Assembly: GCF_006385595.1 (NCBI RefSeq) | Contig: NZ_CP041046.1 | Location: forward strand, 496,001-560,000 | Source of the DNA: Luteibacter pinisoli | Lineage (GTDB): Bacteria; Pseudomonadota; Gammaproteobacteria; Xanthomonadales; Rhodanobacteraceae | DNA length: 64,000 nt | Direction: 5' to 3' | In this document: positions 53,953 to 62,238 of the stretch, in pieces | How positions within the stretch are numbered: position 1 is the first letter of the stretch | Layout of the letters: each line of letters begins with the position of its first letter | Translations under genes and position numbers: made by a program | The notes under the pieces: generated by a model | Seen by the model: the letters and a program-made list of their open reading frames with translations, nothing else | Databases searched by the model: none | What the model was told of the DNA's origin: nothing

Positions 53953-54594
53953 TCAGATCCGGTAGGCGACGGCCTTCATCACGGCCGATGCGGCATGCAT
54001 CAGCCGCGGGATGGGGAAGGGCAGGTCGACACCGCCGCGGGCCTGCGCGGCCTCGGCGTGGCGTACCTCATCGGCCTGCATCTGGCGCAGGATGGCCCGC
54101 GAGCGGTCGTCCTGCCCCGGCAGGCGCTCCAGGTGCTCGGCGAGGTGGGCCTCGACCTGGCGCTCGGTTTCCACCACGAAGCCCAGGCTGATCGGGTCGC
54201 CCACGGCGGCCGCGGCCACGCCAATGGCGTAGCTGCCCGCGTACCAGACCGGATTGAGCAGGCTGGGCCGGCTGTCCAGCTGCTTCAGGCGCTCGGCGCA
54301 CCAGGCCAGGTGGTCCGTCTCTTCCTGGGCGGCATGCAGCAGGTGCTCGCGGGTTTCGTCCGTCCGGGCCAGGGCGGCCTGGCCCATGTACAGGGCCTGG
54401 GCACAGACCTCACCCACATGGTTGATCCGCATCAGCCCGGCGGCGTGGCGGCGCTCGGCGTCGTCCATCCCGGCGTCGGGCACGGCATCGCCCGGCGAGG
54501 GGCGGTGCGCCTCCTGGGAGCCGCCAACGGCCTCCATGGCGCGCTCCAGGCCCGCCAGCAGGCGGTCGAGCGGGGTGAGGGTACGAACGGACAC
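53953..54594 (-). CDS. coq7: 2-polyprenyl-3-methyl-6-methoxy-1,4-benzoquinone monooxygenase
   Basis: A 213-residue ferritin-like diiron enzyme. Iron ligands appear in NHVGEVCAQALY, EETDHLAW (E-x-x-H), VVETERQVEAHL and DEVRHAEAA (E-x-x-H). It hydroxylates the quinone ring in ubiquinone synthesis, on the inner membrane. The GTG at 54592-54594 is chosen because AAAGGAG lies 6 bases upstream and the frame then begins MSVRTLTPLDRLL; an ATG at 54627 is further upstream and lacks a good Shine-Dalgarno. The gene is divergent from rplM. Confidence 0.93.
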   Translation of the reverse strand: MSVRTLTPLDRLLAGLERAMEAVGGSQEAHRPSPGDAVPDAGMDDAERRHAAGLMRINHVGEVCAQALYMGQAALARTDETREHLLHAAQEETDHLAWCAERLKQLDSRPSLLNPVWYAGSYAIGVAAAAVGDPISLGFVVETERQVEAHLAEHLERLPGQDDRSRAILRQMQADEVRHAEAAQARGGVDLPFPIPRLMHAASAVMKAVAYRI

Positions 54595-54710
54595 GGGCGG
54601 CTCCTTTGAACGTGGGGACGGGTACAAGGTACAATGCGCCGCTGCCCCGCCGGGGTGAACGCGCTGCGGCTGCTTGTCGCGGCAGGCGAACTTCGGTGAC
54701 GGCAGAGCTT

Positions 54711-54739
54711 GTGTAAAGGCCGCGTCATCGTGCTATGAT
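54711..54739 (+). promoter_or_regulatory. Candidate promoter of rplM-rpsI
   Basis: TATGAT (54734-54739) is a good -10 box with TGTAAA 17 bases upstream (54711-54716) as a weak -35 box. Transcription would start near 54746, just before the leader hairpin at 54750-54772. A second possible promoter is TTGAAC (54606-54611), 18 bases, TACAAT (54630-54635). Confidence 0.45.
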
Positions 54740-54749
54740 TGTCGGCCCG

Positions 54750-54772
54750 AAGCTCACCTGCATGGTGAGCTT
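54750..54772 (+). promoter_or_regulatory. Hairpin at the start of the rplM leader
   Basis: AAGCTCACC (54750-54758) pairs perfectly with GGTGAGCTT (54764-54772) across a 5-base loop. It sits at the predicted 5' end of the rplM mRNA, about 100 bases before the start codon. L13 is known to repress its own mRNA in E. coli, so a regulatory role is plausible but not shown. Confidence 0.45.
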
Positions 54773-54868
54773 GCGCGACGCAGGATAAGTCAGTTATTCT
54801 CTCGCGTCTTTGCTTTCACCGATTCCGTGTTCCGCTCTCTCATGGGCGGCAAACCAGGTATTTTCGAA

Positions 54869-55297
54869 ATGAAAACGTTCAGCGCCAAGCCGGAGAGCGT
54901 CAAGCGCGATTGGTTCGTGATTGACGCCACGAACAAGACCCTGGGTCGCCTGTCGACCGAGGTCGCGCGCCGTCTCCGCGGCAAGCATAAGCCCGAGTTC
55001 ACCCCGCACGTCGATACCGGCGATTACATCGTCGTGATCAACGCCGAGAAGGTGGCTGTCACCGGTGCGAAGCTGGACGACAAGATGTACCACCGCTTCA
55101 CCGGCTACGTCGGCAACCTGAAGACCACGAGTCTCAAGGACCTGCTGGCTTCGCACCCGGAGCGCGTGATCGAGATCGCCGTCAAGGGCATGCTGCCGAA
55201 GAACCCGCTGGGTCGCGCCATGTACCGCAAGCTCAAGGTGTACGGCGGTGCCGAGCACCCGCACACTGCCCAGCAGCCGCAAGTGCTGGAACTCTAA
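54869..55297 (+). CDS. rplM: 50S ribosomal protein L13
   Basis: A 142-residue protein, the usual bacterial length: MKTFSAKPESVKRDWFVIDATNKTLGRLSTEVA, then KMYHRFTGYVGNLK and NPLGRAMYRKLKVYGGAEHPHTAQQP. An early assembly protein of the large subunit. The ATG at 54869 matches the family start; the longer frame is the leader. rpsI follows 9 bases downstream, the conserved pairing. Confidence 0.98.
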   Translation: MKTFSAKPESVKRDWFVIDATNKTLGRLSTEVARRLRGKHKPEFTPHVDTGDYIVVINAEKVAVTGAKLDDKMYHRFTGYVGNLKTTSLKDLLASHPERVIEIAVKGMLPKNPLGRAMYRKLKVYGGAEHPHTAQQPQVLEL

Positions 55298-55306
55298 GGA
55301 ATCGCC

Positions 55307-55699
55307 ATGGCTACCCAGCAGAATTACGGTACCGGCCGCCGCAAGACCTCGTCCGCCCGCGTGTTCCTTCGTAAGGGCACCGGTGGCATCGTGGTGAACG
55401 GCAAGCCGCTCGACATCTTCTTCGGCCGCGAAACCTCGCGCATGATCGTCCGTCAGCCGCTTGAGCTGACTGACAACGTCGAGAAGTTTGATATCATGGT
55501 CACGGTCGCTGGTGGCGGTATCACCGGCCAGGCCGGCGCCATCCGCCTCGGCATCGCTCGCGCTCTCGTCGAATACGACGACCAGCTCAAGTCGCCGCTG
55601 CGCAAGGCTGGTTTCATGACCCGCGATGCTCGCGAAGTCGAGCGTAAGAAGGTCGGTCTCCACAAGGCCCGTCGCGCTACGCAGTTCTCGAAGCGCTAA
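55307..55699 (+). CDS. rpsI: 30S ribosomal protein S9
   Basis: A 130-residue protein ending in the typical basic tail (KKVGLHKARRATQFSKR) whose last residues contact the P-site tRNA. The start MATQQNYGTGRRKTSSARVFLRKG matches the family. Cotranscribed with rplM. TAAGGA precedes the ATG. Confidence 0.98.
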   Translation: MATQQNYGTGRRKTSSARVFLRKGTGGIVVNGKPLDIFFGRETSRMIVRQPLELTDNVEKFDIMVTVAGGGITGQAGAIRLGIARALVEYDDQLKSPLRKAGFMTRDAREVERKKVGLHKARRATQFSKR

Positions 55700-55768
55700 T
55701 TCTCTTCGGAGAATCAGAGCTTCACCTTCGCCGCATCCCAGGTCAGAGCGCGTCGAAGCCCGGTTTAT

Positions 55769-55842
55769 TGGGAGATCGTCTAACGGTAGGACAACGGACT
55801 CTGACTCCGTTTATCTAGGTTCGAATCCTAGTCTCCCAGCCA
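55769..55842 (+). tRNA. tRNA-Gln (anticodon CTG)
   Basis: A 74-base cloverleaf including an encoded CCA. Acceptor arms TGGGAGA (55769) and TCTCCCA (55832-55838), discriminator G, CCA 55840-55842. The anticodon stem ACGGA/TCCGT encloses loop CTCTGAC, so the anticodon is CTG, reading CAG codons for Gln. The T arm carries GGTTCGAATCC. It lies 70 bases after rpsI and is followed by a strong terminator. Confidence 0.97.
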
Positions 55843-55848
55843 AACAGA

Positions 55849-55878
55849 AAAGGGCCCTGAGCAATCAGGGCCCTTTTT
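55849..55878 (+). terminator. Terminator after tRNA-Gln
   Basis: AAAGGGCCCTGA (55849-55860), loop GCAA, TCAGGGCCCTTT (55865-55876) with more T residues after. Perfect 12-base stem, 6 bases after the tRNA end. Confidence 0.92.
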
Positions 55879-55934
55879 CTTTGCGTGCCATGTGGCCAGG
55901 CAACCGCGGAACCGCTGCCTGGCACCCACGACCC

Positions 55935-57029
55935 ATGAGCTACCGAAACATCCAGGGCATGCGGGCCATCGCGGCGCTCATGGTGCTGTCGAGCCACCTG
56001 TTCTGGAGTCTCGTGCCCATGCGTTCGCACTGGGCCAAGCCGTACTTCTCTGCCGTGGGCCCGTCCGGGGTCGACGTGTTTTTCGTGATATCGGGTTTCA
56101 TCATCTATCACGTGATGCAGCGGTCGATCGGCGCCATGGAGGTCTCCGGCCGGGGCAGCGCGGTGTTCGCCTTCGCGATGAAGCGGTTCATCCGTATCTA
56201 CCCGCTCTACTGGGTCGCCTTTATCGCCGGGTGCGGAGTGCTCGCATGGGCGCCACCCACGGCACTCCCTCGCCAGAAGTCGCTGTTCGAGCTCCTCACG
56301 CTGGTCGATGGCATCCCCAACTACGTGGTCAACGTGGCCTGGAGCCTGGCGTACGAGGTGTATTTTTACGCCGTGGCCGCTGTCAGCCTGCTGATCCTCG
56401 GCCGTCGCGCAGGGTGGGGGCCGGCTGCGTGGTTCGGCCTCGTCGCCGTCGCCGTAGGCATCGGGCTGGGGTCGCCCTGGCGCGAGCCCTTCGACTACCT
56501 GTTCGCCCCCATCCTGCTGGAGTTTTCCTTCGGCGTGGCCGTGGCCATGCTCGTCGAACGGGGTGTGCGCCGCCTGCACGGCGCGATGCTGCCGGGGGCC
56601 GTGGCCTGGATGGCGGCGGCCAGTTATCTGCTTTGGGAAAATCCGGCCTTCCCGAGCCTGCGTGTCCTCGGCTGGGGTGTCCCCGCCGCCGTGTTGATCT
56701 ACGCCATCGTTGTGCTGGAAGTGCGTCGGGAATGGGTTATGCCCCGCACGCTCCAGTACCTCGGGGATGCGTCGTTCTCGCTCTACCTCTGGCACATGAT
56801 CGTGTACGACGCCCTGGCCGGGATCTTCGTCCGACTGGGCTGGGTCGGCACCGTGCCGGCCACCGCGCTGGCGGCCTTCATGGCCGTCATCGGCGTGGGT
56901 GTGGGCCTCCTCAGCTATCATTGGCTGGAGAAGCCGTTGCTGCGACACCTCGGCCAGCGGTTCCTCGGCCATGGTGTCGCTTCCCATTCCCTGGGTTCGG
57001 AGGTCCGCGCGGGTAATCTCGCCGGCTGA
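55935..57029 (+). CDS. Acyltransferase family 3 (O-acetyltransferase-type membrane protein)
   Basis: A 364-residue membrane protein with about ten helices and the acyltransferase-3 motifs: RNIQGMRAIAALMVLSSHLFW (the His is likely catalytic), GVDVFFVISGFIIYHVM, RFIRIYPLYW, and SLYLWHMIVYDALAGI near the end. Such enzymes O-acylate extracellular polysaccharides or lipids at the inner membrane. The substrate is unknown. Its location directly after a tRNA gene is a common site for variable genes. Confidence 0.88.
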   Translation: MSYRNIQGMRAIAALMVLSSHLFWSLVPMRSHWAKPYFSAVGPSGVDVFFVISGFIIYHVMQRSIGAMEVSGRGSAVFAFAMKRFIRIYPLYWVAFIAGCGVLAWAPPTALPRQKSLFELLTLVDGIPNYVVNVAWSLAYEVYFYAVAAVSLLILGRRAGWGPAAWFGLVAVAVGIGLGSPWREPFDYLFAPILLEFSFGVAVAMLVERGVRRLHGAMLPGAVAWMAAASYLLWENPAFPSLRVLGWGVPAAVLIYAIVVLEVRREWVMPRTLQYLGDASFSLYLWHMIVYDALAGIFVRLGWVGTVPATALAAFMAVIGVGVGLLSYHWLEKPLLRHLGQRFLGHGVASHSLGSEVRAGNLAG

Positions 57030-57089
57030 GACGTCCGCGCCCTACCGTATTTGTTTTCTGCCGCACCAGCGGACGGCAGCGGAGTAGTG

Positions 57090-59468
57090 ATGAGCAAGAC
57101 CAAGGGTATCTCCGAAAGGCGCAGCGAGAAGTTGCTCGATGAGCTGCTCAGCGCCCAGGGCTGGTCCCCGAAGAAGCCTCCCGTTGGCGACGTGCTGCTG
57201 CAGAACGAGTACGGCGCCTTCCCGCTCATCGAAAAGGCCCTGAAACAGGCCAGCAAGACGGGCAGTGGCAGCGGCTACCCCGAGGCCCTGCTGGTCGACA
57301 AGGTCACGGAGAAAGTCCTCGCCGTCGTCGAGGCAAAGAAGCTCAGCAGCGAACACGGCAAGGCCCTGCGCGAAGCGCAGCACTACGCCGAGCGCTTCAA
57401 GCAGAAAGGCTACGCACCGCTGGCCATCGGCCTGGCCGGCACCTCCGACGACAGCTTTGAACTGCGCGTCTCGCGTTATGCCGATGGCGAATGGTCCATC
57501 GTCACGTACGGCGGCAAGCCGGTGTCGTGGATTCCCAACCGCACCGACCTGGAACGCGTCGCCTCGCCGCACGGCCGCCCCGAACTGCGTCCGACCATCC
57601 CGCCGCCGGAAGTGCTGGCCCGCCGGGCGGAAGAGATCAACCGCCTGCTCCGCGAAGCGAAGATCAAGGACGAGTTCCGGCCCGCCGTGGTCGCCGCCAT
57701 CATGCTAGCCCTGGCCAGTTCGAAGGGCCGCATCCGCCGCGACGAGGACCACATCCTCGCGGACATCAACGCCGAATGCCTGCGCGCGTTCGAGAAAGCA
57801 GGCAAGCCGGCGCTGGGGCGCAGCCTGCACGTGGAAGAGGCGAACGCCAAGCTGGCCACGCGCGCGGTCGAGATCGCGCGCATCCTGGAAAAGCTCAACG
57901 TCAGCGTGCTCACCGCCGAACACGACTACCTCGGCCAGCTCTACGAAACCTTCTTCCGCTACACCGGTGGCAATACCATCGGCCAGTACTTCACGCCGCG
58001 GCATATCGCGCAGTTCATGGCCGACGTCTGCGAAGTCGGGCCGCGCGACCACGTGCTCGATCCGGCCTGCGGTACCGGCGGCTTCCTCGTCGCGGCGATG
58101 GACCGGCTCCTTCGCGTCCACGACCTGAGTCGCGCGGAAATGATCAAGGTGGCGCGCAAGCAGCTGTATGGCTTCGAGACCGAGCCGGTGACGGCAGCAC
58201 TGTGCGTGGCCAACATGATCCTGCGCGGCGACGGTGCCACGCAGATTCACCAGGAAGACTGTTTCACCGCGCCGGACTTCCCGGAGGGCGAGGTGGATGT
58301 CGTCCTCATGAACCCGCCGTTCCCGCACAAGTCGTCAGACACGCCGTCGGAAGACTTCGTCGATCGCGCGCTCGAGGCACTCAAGCAGCGCGGCAAGGTG
58401 GCTGTCGTCCTGCCGACCAGCCTCATCGTGAAGAAGAGCAAGGGCGCGTGGCGGCAGAAGATCCTGAAGCATCATCGCTTGCTGGCGGTGTGCCAGCTGC
58501 CGGATGAGCTGTTCCAGCCCTACGCCTCGGCGACCACCTCGGTCGTCGTGCTTGAGAAGGGCGTGAAGCACGACCCAAACGTCGCCACAGTGTTCGTGCG
58601 CCTCCACCACGATGGCCTGACGTTGCGCAAAGGCATCCGTGTCGAGCGAGCAACCGAGCCCAATGACATCGCCATGGCGGTGGATGCGATCGTCAACAAG
58701 CGCGCGATTCCCGGGTTCTCGGGCCTGGGCCGTGTGTCCGGCGAACGCGAGTGGGCGGCGGGCGCCTATGTCGATTCCGCACCGCCCAGCCGCGACGAAG
58801 TGCAGCAGGCGGTCGATGTCCACCTGCGTCGGTTGGCGTCGTTCTACACCCGCTACTCGCGCGAAGTCACCGCGCAGCGCGACCAGGTGCGCCAGGGCGG
58901 CATCCGCATGGCGGACTACCGGCAGCTGATCTCCCAGGCGAAGAAAGACAACGCGAAGGCGCTGTCGGATGGCGCGCGGCCCGGCACCATCGGCGACGCC
59001 TTCGACATCGTGTACGGCATGAAGGAGCTGCACAGCCGCGATGGCATCGCCGACGGCGAAACGCTGGTGATCTCGCCCACGGAGGCCTACAACGGCTGCT
59101 ACGGCTGGCTGGAGTTCGGCCAGGTGATGCAGCCGCCGTTTGTCACGGTGGCGCAGACTGGCTCCATCGGCGAGGCCTTCGTGCAGTTCGAGCCGTGCGC
59201 TGTGAACGATGACTGCCTGGTGCTGCTGCCCCGCAAGACGGTGAGCGAAGCCACCCTGGTGATTGCGGCGGCCTGCCTGCACGAAGAGAAATGGCGATTC
59301 TCCTACGGCCGCAAGCTGACCCCCGCGCGCATCGCGCAGTTCGCCTTGCCCGACGACCCGGTGCTTGAAGCATGGGTGGAGGAGCGCCTCGTGCACACGC
59401 GTCGGGTGGTGCTCGCGGCCCTGGCCGGCTACGCCGACGCGGAAGACAAGGCCTTCTTCGTCGACTGA
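57090..59468 (+). CDS. Single-polypeptide restriction-modification protein (type IIG/type I-like): nuclease + N6-adenine methylase + specificity domain
   Basis: A 792-residue protein. The N-terminal part (about 1-120) reads EALLVDKVTEKVLAVVEAKK, a PD-(D/E)xK-like nuclease core with Asp70 and Glu81-x-Lys83. The middle is an HsdM-like methylase: DPACGTGGF from residue 324 and NPPF from residue 408, preceded by GQYFTPRHIAQFMADV. The C-terminal region (about 620-792) looks like a DNA-recognition domain (VYGMKELHSRDGI). No separate HsdR or HsdS is next to it. It cuts and/or methylates DNA; the target sequence is unknown. The ATG at 57090 follows GGAG; the longer frame starts at 57051. Confidence 0.82.
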   Translation: MSKTKGISERRSEKLLDELLSAQGWSPKKPPVGDVLLQNEYGAFPLIEKALKQASKTGSGSGYPEALLVDKVTEKVLAVVEAKKLSSEHGKALREAQHYAERFKQKGYAPLAIGLAGTSDDSFELRVSRYADGEWSIVTYGGKPVSWIPNRTDLERVASPHGRPELRPTIPPPEVLARRAEEINRLLREAKIKDEFRPAVVAAIMLALASSKGRIRRDEDHILADINAECLRAFEKAGKPALGRSLHVEEANAKLATRAVEIARILEKLNVSVLTAEHDYLGQLYETFFRYTGGNTIGQYFTPRHIAQFMADVCEVGPRDHVLDPACGTGGFLVAAMDRLLRVHDLSRAEMIKVARKQLYGFETEPVTAALCVANMILRGDGATQIHQEDCFTAPDFPEGEVDVVLMNPPFPHKSSDTPSEDFVDRALEALKQRGKVAVVLPTSLIVKKSKGAWRQKILKHHRLLAVCQLPDELFQPYASATTSVVVLEKGVKHDPNVATVFVRLHHDGLTLRKGIRVERATEPNDIAMAVDAIVNKRAIPGFSGLGRVSGEREWAAGAYVDSAPPSRDEVQQAVDVHLRRLASFYTRYSREVTAQRDQVRQGGIRMADYRQLISQAKKDNAKALSDGARPGTIGDAFDIVYGMKELHSRDGIADGETLVISPTEAYNGCYGWLEFGQVMQPPFVTVAQTGSIGEAFVQFEPCAVNDDCLVLLPRKTVSEATLVIAAACLHEEKWRFSYGRKLTPARIAQFALPDDPVLEAWVEERLVHTRRVVLAALAGYADAEDKAFFVD

Positions 59469-60037
59469 CCATCCACCGGCGTCGCGGCTACCTGCGAGCT
59501 GAGCCATCCGCGTGCTTCGTCGACGGTGTCCAGGGCGCTGGGCAACGCGCCGTCGGTGACCAGCGTGGACGCCACGCGCAACAGCACCGCCGTCAGTGTT
59601 TGCCAGCCGTGGTCGTCGTCCGGGCCCAGAACGCGCATGCGTCGCTGGAAAGCCGGCGAGCTGCCCCAGCGCCGGATCGCCGCCTCGAGTCGCTCCTCGA
59701 CACCGCGCATGGGCCGGACCCGCGCGATCATCAGGTAACCGCGCTTGCGCACCGTGGCGATATAGCGCGGCGTCCTCGCATCGTCTTCGAGCGAACGCCG
59801 TAACACCGCGACGGCCTTATGCACGGGGTTGTCGCCATAGAACCCGCCTCCCCAGCATGCATCCAGGAGTTCGCCGACGCTGACCACTTCGCGTTGTCGT
59901 GCGGCCAGCGCGCAGAGCACATCCATATGCCGGGGTTCCAGCAATCTCGCCTGCCCGTGCCGCACGATCTCACGACGACCTGGGTGGATGACCCAGTTGC
60001 CAATGAGAAAGGGAGAAGACGGGAAGGACTGCTGCAT
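59429..60037 (-). CDS. Winged-helix regulator with an OmpR/CadC-type DNA-binding domain
   Basis: A 202-residue protein. Residues about 12-110 form a trans_reg_C domain: RREIVRHGQARLLEPRHMDVLCALAARQREVVSVGELLDACWGG, NPVHKAVAVLRRSLEDD and a wing IATVRKRGYLMIARV. There is no receiver and no transmembrane helix, unlike CadC. The C-terminal part (about 115-202) is unrecognised. The first 40 bases of its downstream end overlap the R-M gene's 3' end (convergent). It is divergent from the response-regulator gene at 60171. Confidence 0.75.
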   Translation of the reverse strand: MQQSFPSSPFLIGNWVIHPGRREIVRHGQARLLEPRHMDVLCALAARQREVVSVGELLDACWGGGFYGDNPVHKAVAVLRRSLEDDARTPRYIATVRKRGYLMIARVRPMRGVEERLEAAIRRWGSSPAFQRRMRVLGPDDDHGWQTLTAVLLRVASTLVTDGALPSALDTVDEARGWLSSQVAATPVDGQSTKKALSSASA

Positions 60038-60170
60038 GCCGCCGGCGGGCGATGCCGCTAAAGGCAACCCCTTGAAGTAATGATGGTTTGTCAGTCCGTA
60101 AGGTTCCCGGAAGGACGTGAGAATGTTCTCTCGCCGACGGTACGCACCTGCCCAAACCAGGAGTAGGTAG

Positions 60171-60869
60171 ATGCAAGGGAACCATGTAGGCGGCCACCGT
60201 GCGGACCGCATTCTGTCACACGGTGCGACACGCCCGGTCCGGATCGTCCTGGCGGACGAACAGGAACTGATGCGAGAAGGGCTCGCTGCCCTGTTGGGGG
60301 CGCAGGAACGCTTCGAAGTCGTGGGCAGTACCGGCGACGGGCGTGATTGCCTGCGCCTGTGCGTGGACCGCAAGCCGGATCTCCTCGTCTTCAATGAGTC
60401 CATGCCGGGCTTGAATGGCGTTGAAGCCGCGCGTCGCGTCGCCTCGCGCTGCCCACACACGCGCATGCTCTGCCTGTCCGAAACGGGCGACCGACCTTGC
60501 GTTCGCGCAGTTTTCGACGCTGGCGCGCATGGCTACGTCCTGAAGCGTTGCAAGTTCGCTAACCTGATGGACGGCATCGACAGCGTGCTGTCGTCGCGCT
60601 ACCACGTCAGCCCCGAACTGGCCTACGTGCTGGTGGAGTCGTTTCGTCGTGGTGACGAGCCGCACTCCGTGCTCACGCCGCGCGAGAAGGAGGTCGCCCA
60701 GCTCTATGCCGAGGGCCTGTCCACGCGGCAGATCGCCGAGCGCCTGCACATCAGCATGAAGACGGTGGGCACGCATCGCGAACACATCCAGTCGAAGCTG
60801 GGCGTGGATGGCATCGCCGACCTCACGCGCTACGCCCTGCGCGAAGGCATGGTGTCGATCGATCACTGA
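60171..60869 (+). CDS. LuxR-type response regulator with an altered receiver (phosphoacceptor Asp is Asn)
   Basis: A 232-residue protein: receiver domain (about 22-140) and a LuxR helix-turn-helix (LTPREKEVAQLYAEGLSTRQIAERLHISMKTVGTHREHIQSKLGV). The acidic pair is Asp29-Glu30 in VLADEQE, the Lys is Lys125 in GYVLKRC, but the expected phosphoacceptor Asp in PDLLV-F-x-ESMPG is Asn75 (codon AAT). A single G-to-A change would do this. The receiver may act without phosphorylation, by ligand or by constitutive activity. No kinase lies nearby. Confidence 0.85.
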   Translation: MQGNHVGGHRADRILSHGATRPVRIVLADEQELMREGLAALLGAQERFEVVGSTGDGRDCLRLCVDRKPDLLVFNESMPGLNGVEAARRVASRCPHTRMLCLSETGDRPCVRAVFDAGAHGYVLKRCKFANLMDGIDSVLSSRYHVSPELAYVLVESFRRGDEPHSVLTPREKEVAQLYAEGLSTRQIAERLHISMKTVGTHREHIQSKLGVDGIADLTRYALREGMVSIDH

Positions 60870-60975
60870 GCGCTCCCCCGAGATATCGGAAGAACGGCGA
60901 GATGCATCTCAGCCCATCGCCGATGTCCACCCACGGCGCATCCCGCCATAGTAGTCACACAGCGCGGCACACAGG

Positions 60976-61518
60976 ATGAGGAGAACAGGATTGTCGGTAG
61001 CGCCCCTCGAAAGTCTGATCGAAGCCATGGCCGGCGCCGTGGTCGACGCCCAGGCCCGTATTGAGCAATCCCAGGTGGCTCACCTTGGCGAATATTTCGA
61101 CGAAAACAACCGCCCGAAGAGCGTGGTGATCCGCATGCCCTCGATGCAATCCGGTTCGCAGGATGGCGACGAAGATCTCTATCGCGCGCCGCTGCTACCC
61201 CTGGTGCCGACCACATCGCTACGCATCAAGGACGTGGAAATCTGCTTTGACGCGGAACTGGGCGCCTTCGTCGATAGCGCCGACACGGACGGTGACGGTG
61301 AACCGCCGACGACGCGAAGCCGCTGGGCCTTCCGTGCGAAAGGACGAAAGCGTTCCGTTGCCCTCGATACCCTGGCGCGGCGCGGGGATGGCGGCCCCGG
61401 CAAAGTGCATGTGACGTTACGCGTCGAAGGCGTGGAGCCCCCGGATGGGGTGGCGCGCCTTAGTAATCATCTCGCGATGACCCAAGGGGTCTTCCAGACG
61501 TTCAGGCCGGGCGACTAA
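60976..61518 (+). CDS. DUF2589 protein, copy 1
   Basis: A 180-residue protein. The TTG at 60991 with GAGGAG seven bases ahead may be the true start; the ATG at 60976 is the first in frame. After VAPLESLIEAMAGAVVDAQARIEQSQVAHLGEYF it has PLLPLVPTTSLRIKDVEICFDAELGAFVDSADTDGD, the strand pattern of DUF2589. A paralogue follows directly. Function is unknown; these families occur with phage-like and stress-linked clusters. Confidence 0.72.
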   Translation: MRRTGLSVAPLESLIEAMAGAVVDAQARIEQSQVAHLGEYFDENNRPKSVVIRMPSMQSGSQDGDEDLYRAPLLPLVPTTSLRIKDVEICFDAELGAFVDSADTDGDGEPPTTRSRWAFRAKGRKRSVALDTLARRGDGGPGKVHVTLRVEGVEPPDGVARLSNHLAMTQGVFQTFRPGD

Positions 61519-61596
61519 CCCTCCCCCACACCCGGTCGAACCCCGTGGCGCATGAGGCGCGGCGGGTCAATGTCGATACGTAAAAGGAGAAACGTT

Positions 61597-62181
61597 ATGT
61601 CTATTGCAGAACAGTTCCGTGGCCTGCCGATGGGCGACCTGGTCGGCGCCCCGCTGATGGCCGCCTGTGATGCCCAGGTGCGGCTGGCCCAGGCCACTGC
61701 GGAGTTCATCAGCAAGGTGGGTTTCGAACAGGACGAGACCGGCAATGCCACGGGCAAGACGCGAACCTCCGAGTTCAAGTTCTCGCGTCCGGTGCAGGAC
61801 GCCGAGGGTAAATGGATGGACGAAGCCGTCGAGATGAGTGTACCGCTGCTCTCTATCGTGAAAGTGCCGACGCTTGCGGTCGAGACGGTCGACATCACAT
61901 TCGATATGGAAGTAAAGGCATCCAGCACCGACAAAAGCTCGCGCGACACCTCCGCGTCGTTCGGTGCGTCGTGGGGTGGCTTCGGCGCGAAGGTGTCGGT
62001 GAGCGGCTCGGTCACCGCGCACAAGGAGAATACGCGTACGTCGGATAACTCCGCGAAGTACCACGTCAACGTGCAGGCGCGTGACGGGGGGATGCCCGAA
62101 GGCCTCGCCCGCGTCATGGACATCCTGCAGACGGCCGTCGTGCCGAAGACGGGCAAGCTGACAGCGCCTGCGGAGGCGTAA
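61597..62181 (+). CDS. DUF2589 protein, copy 2
   Basis: A 194-residue protein starting at the ATG at 61597, with AAAAGGAG upstream. It reads MSIAEQFRGLPMGDLVGAPLMAACDAQVRLAQATAEFISKVGF, then VPLLSIVKVPTLAVETVDITFDMEVKAS and VNVQARDGGMPEGLARVMDIL, with the same strand order as copy 1. The middle is Ser/Lys-rich. Acting together with copy 1 is likely because they stand side by side. Function unknown. Confidence 0.78.
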   Translation: MSIAEQFRGLPMGDLVGAPLMAACDAQVRLAQATAEFISKVGFEQDETGNATGKTRTSEFKFSRPVQDAEGKWMDEAVEMSVPLLSIVKVPTLAVETVDITFDMEVKASSTDKSSRDTSASFGASWGGFGAKVSVSGSVTAHKENTRTSDNSAKYHVNVQARDGGMPEGLARVMDILQTAVVPKTGKLTAPAEA

Positions 62182-62238
62182 AACGGCGGAGGTAATGATC
62201 GTGGCGCCCCGTGCGCCACGATCCCAGACGAGGATCCC

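Noticed and set aside
55843..59468. Integrated mobile island at tRNA-Gln
   Set aside because: The gene content is suggestive, but there is no integrase, no transposase and I saw no repeat of the tRNA 3' end downstream. Kept only as a hint in a finding.
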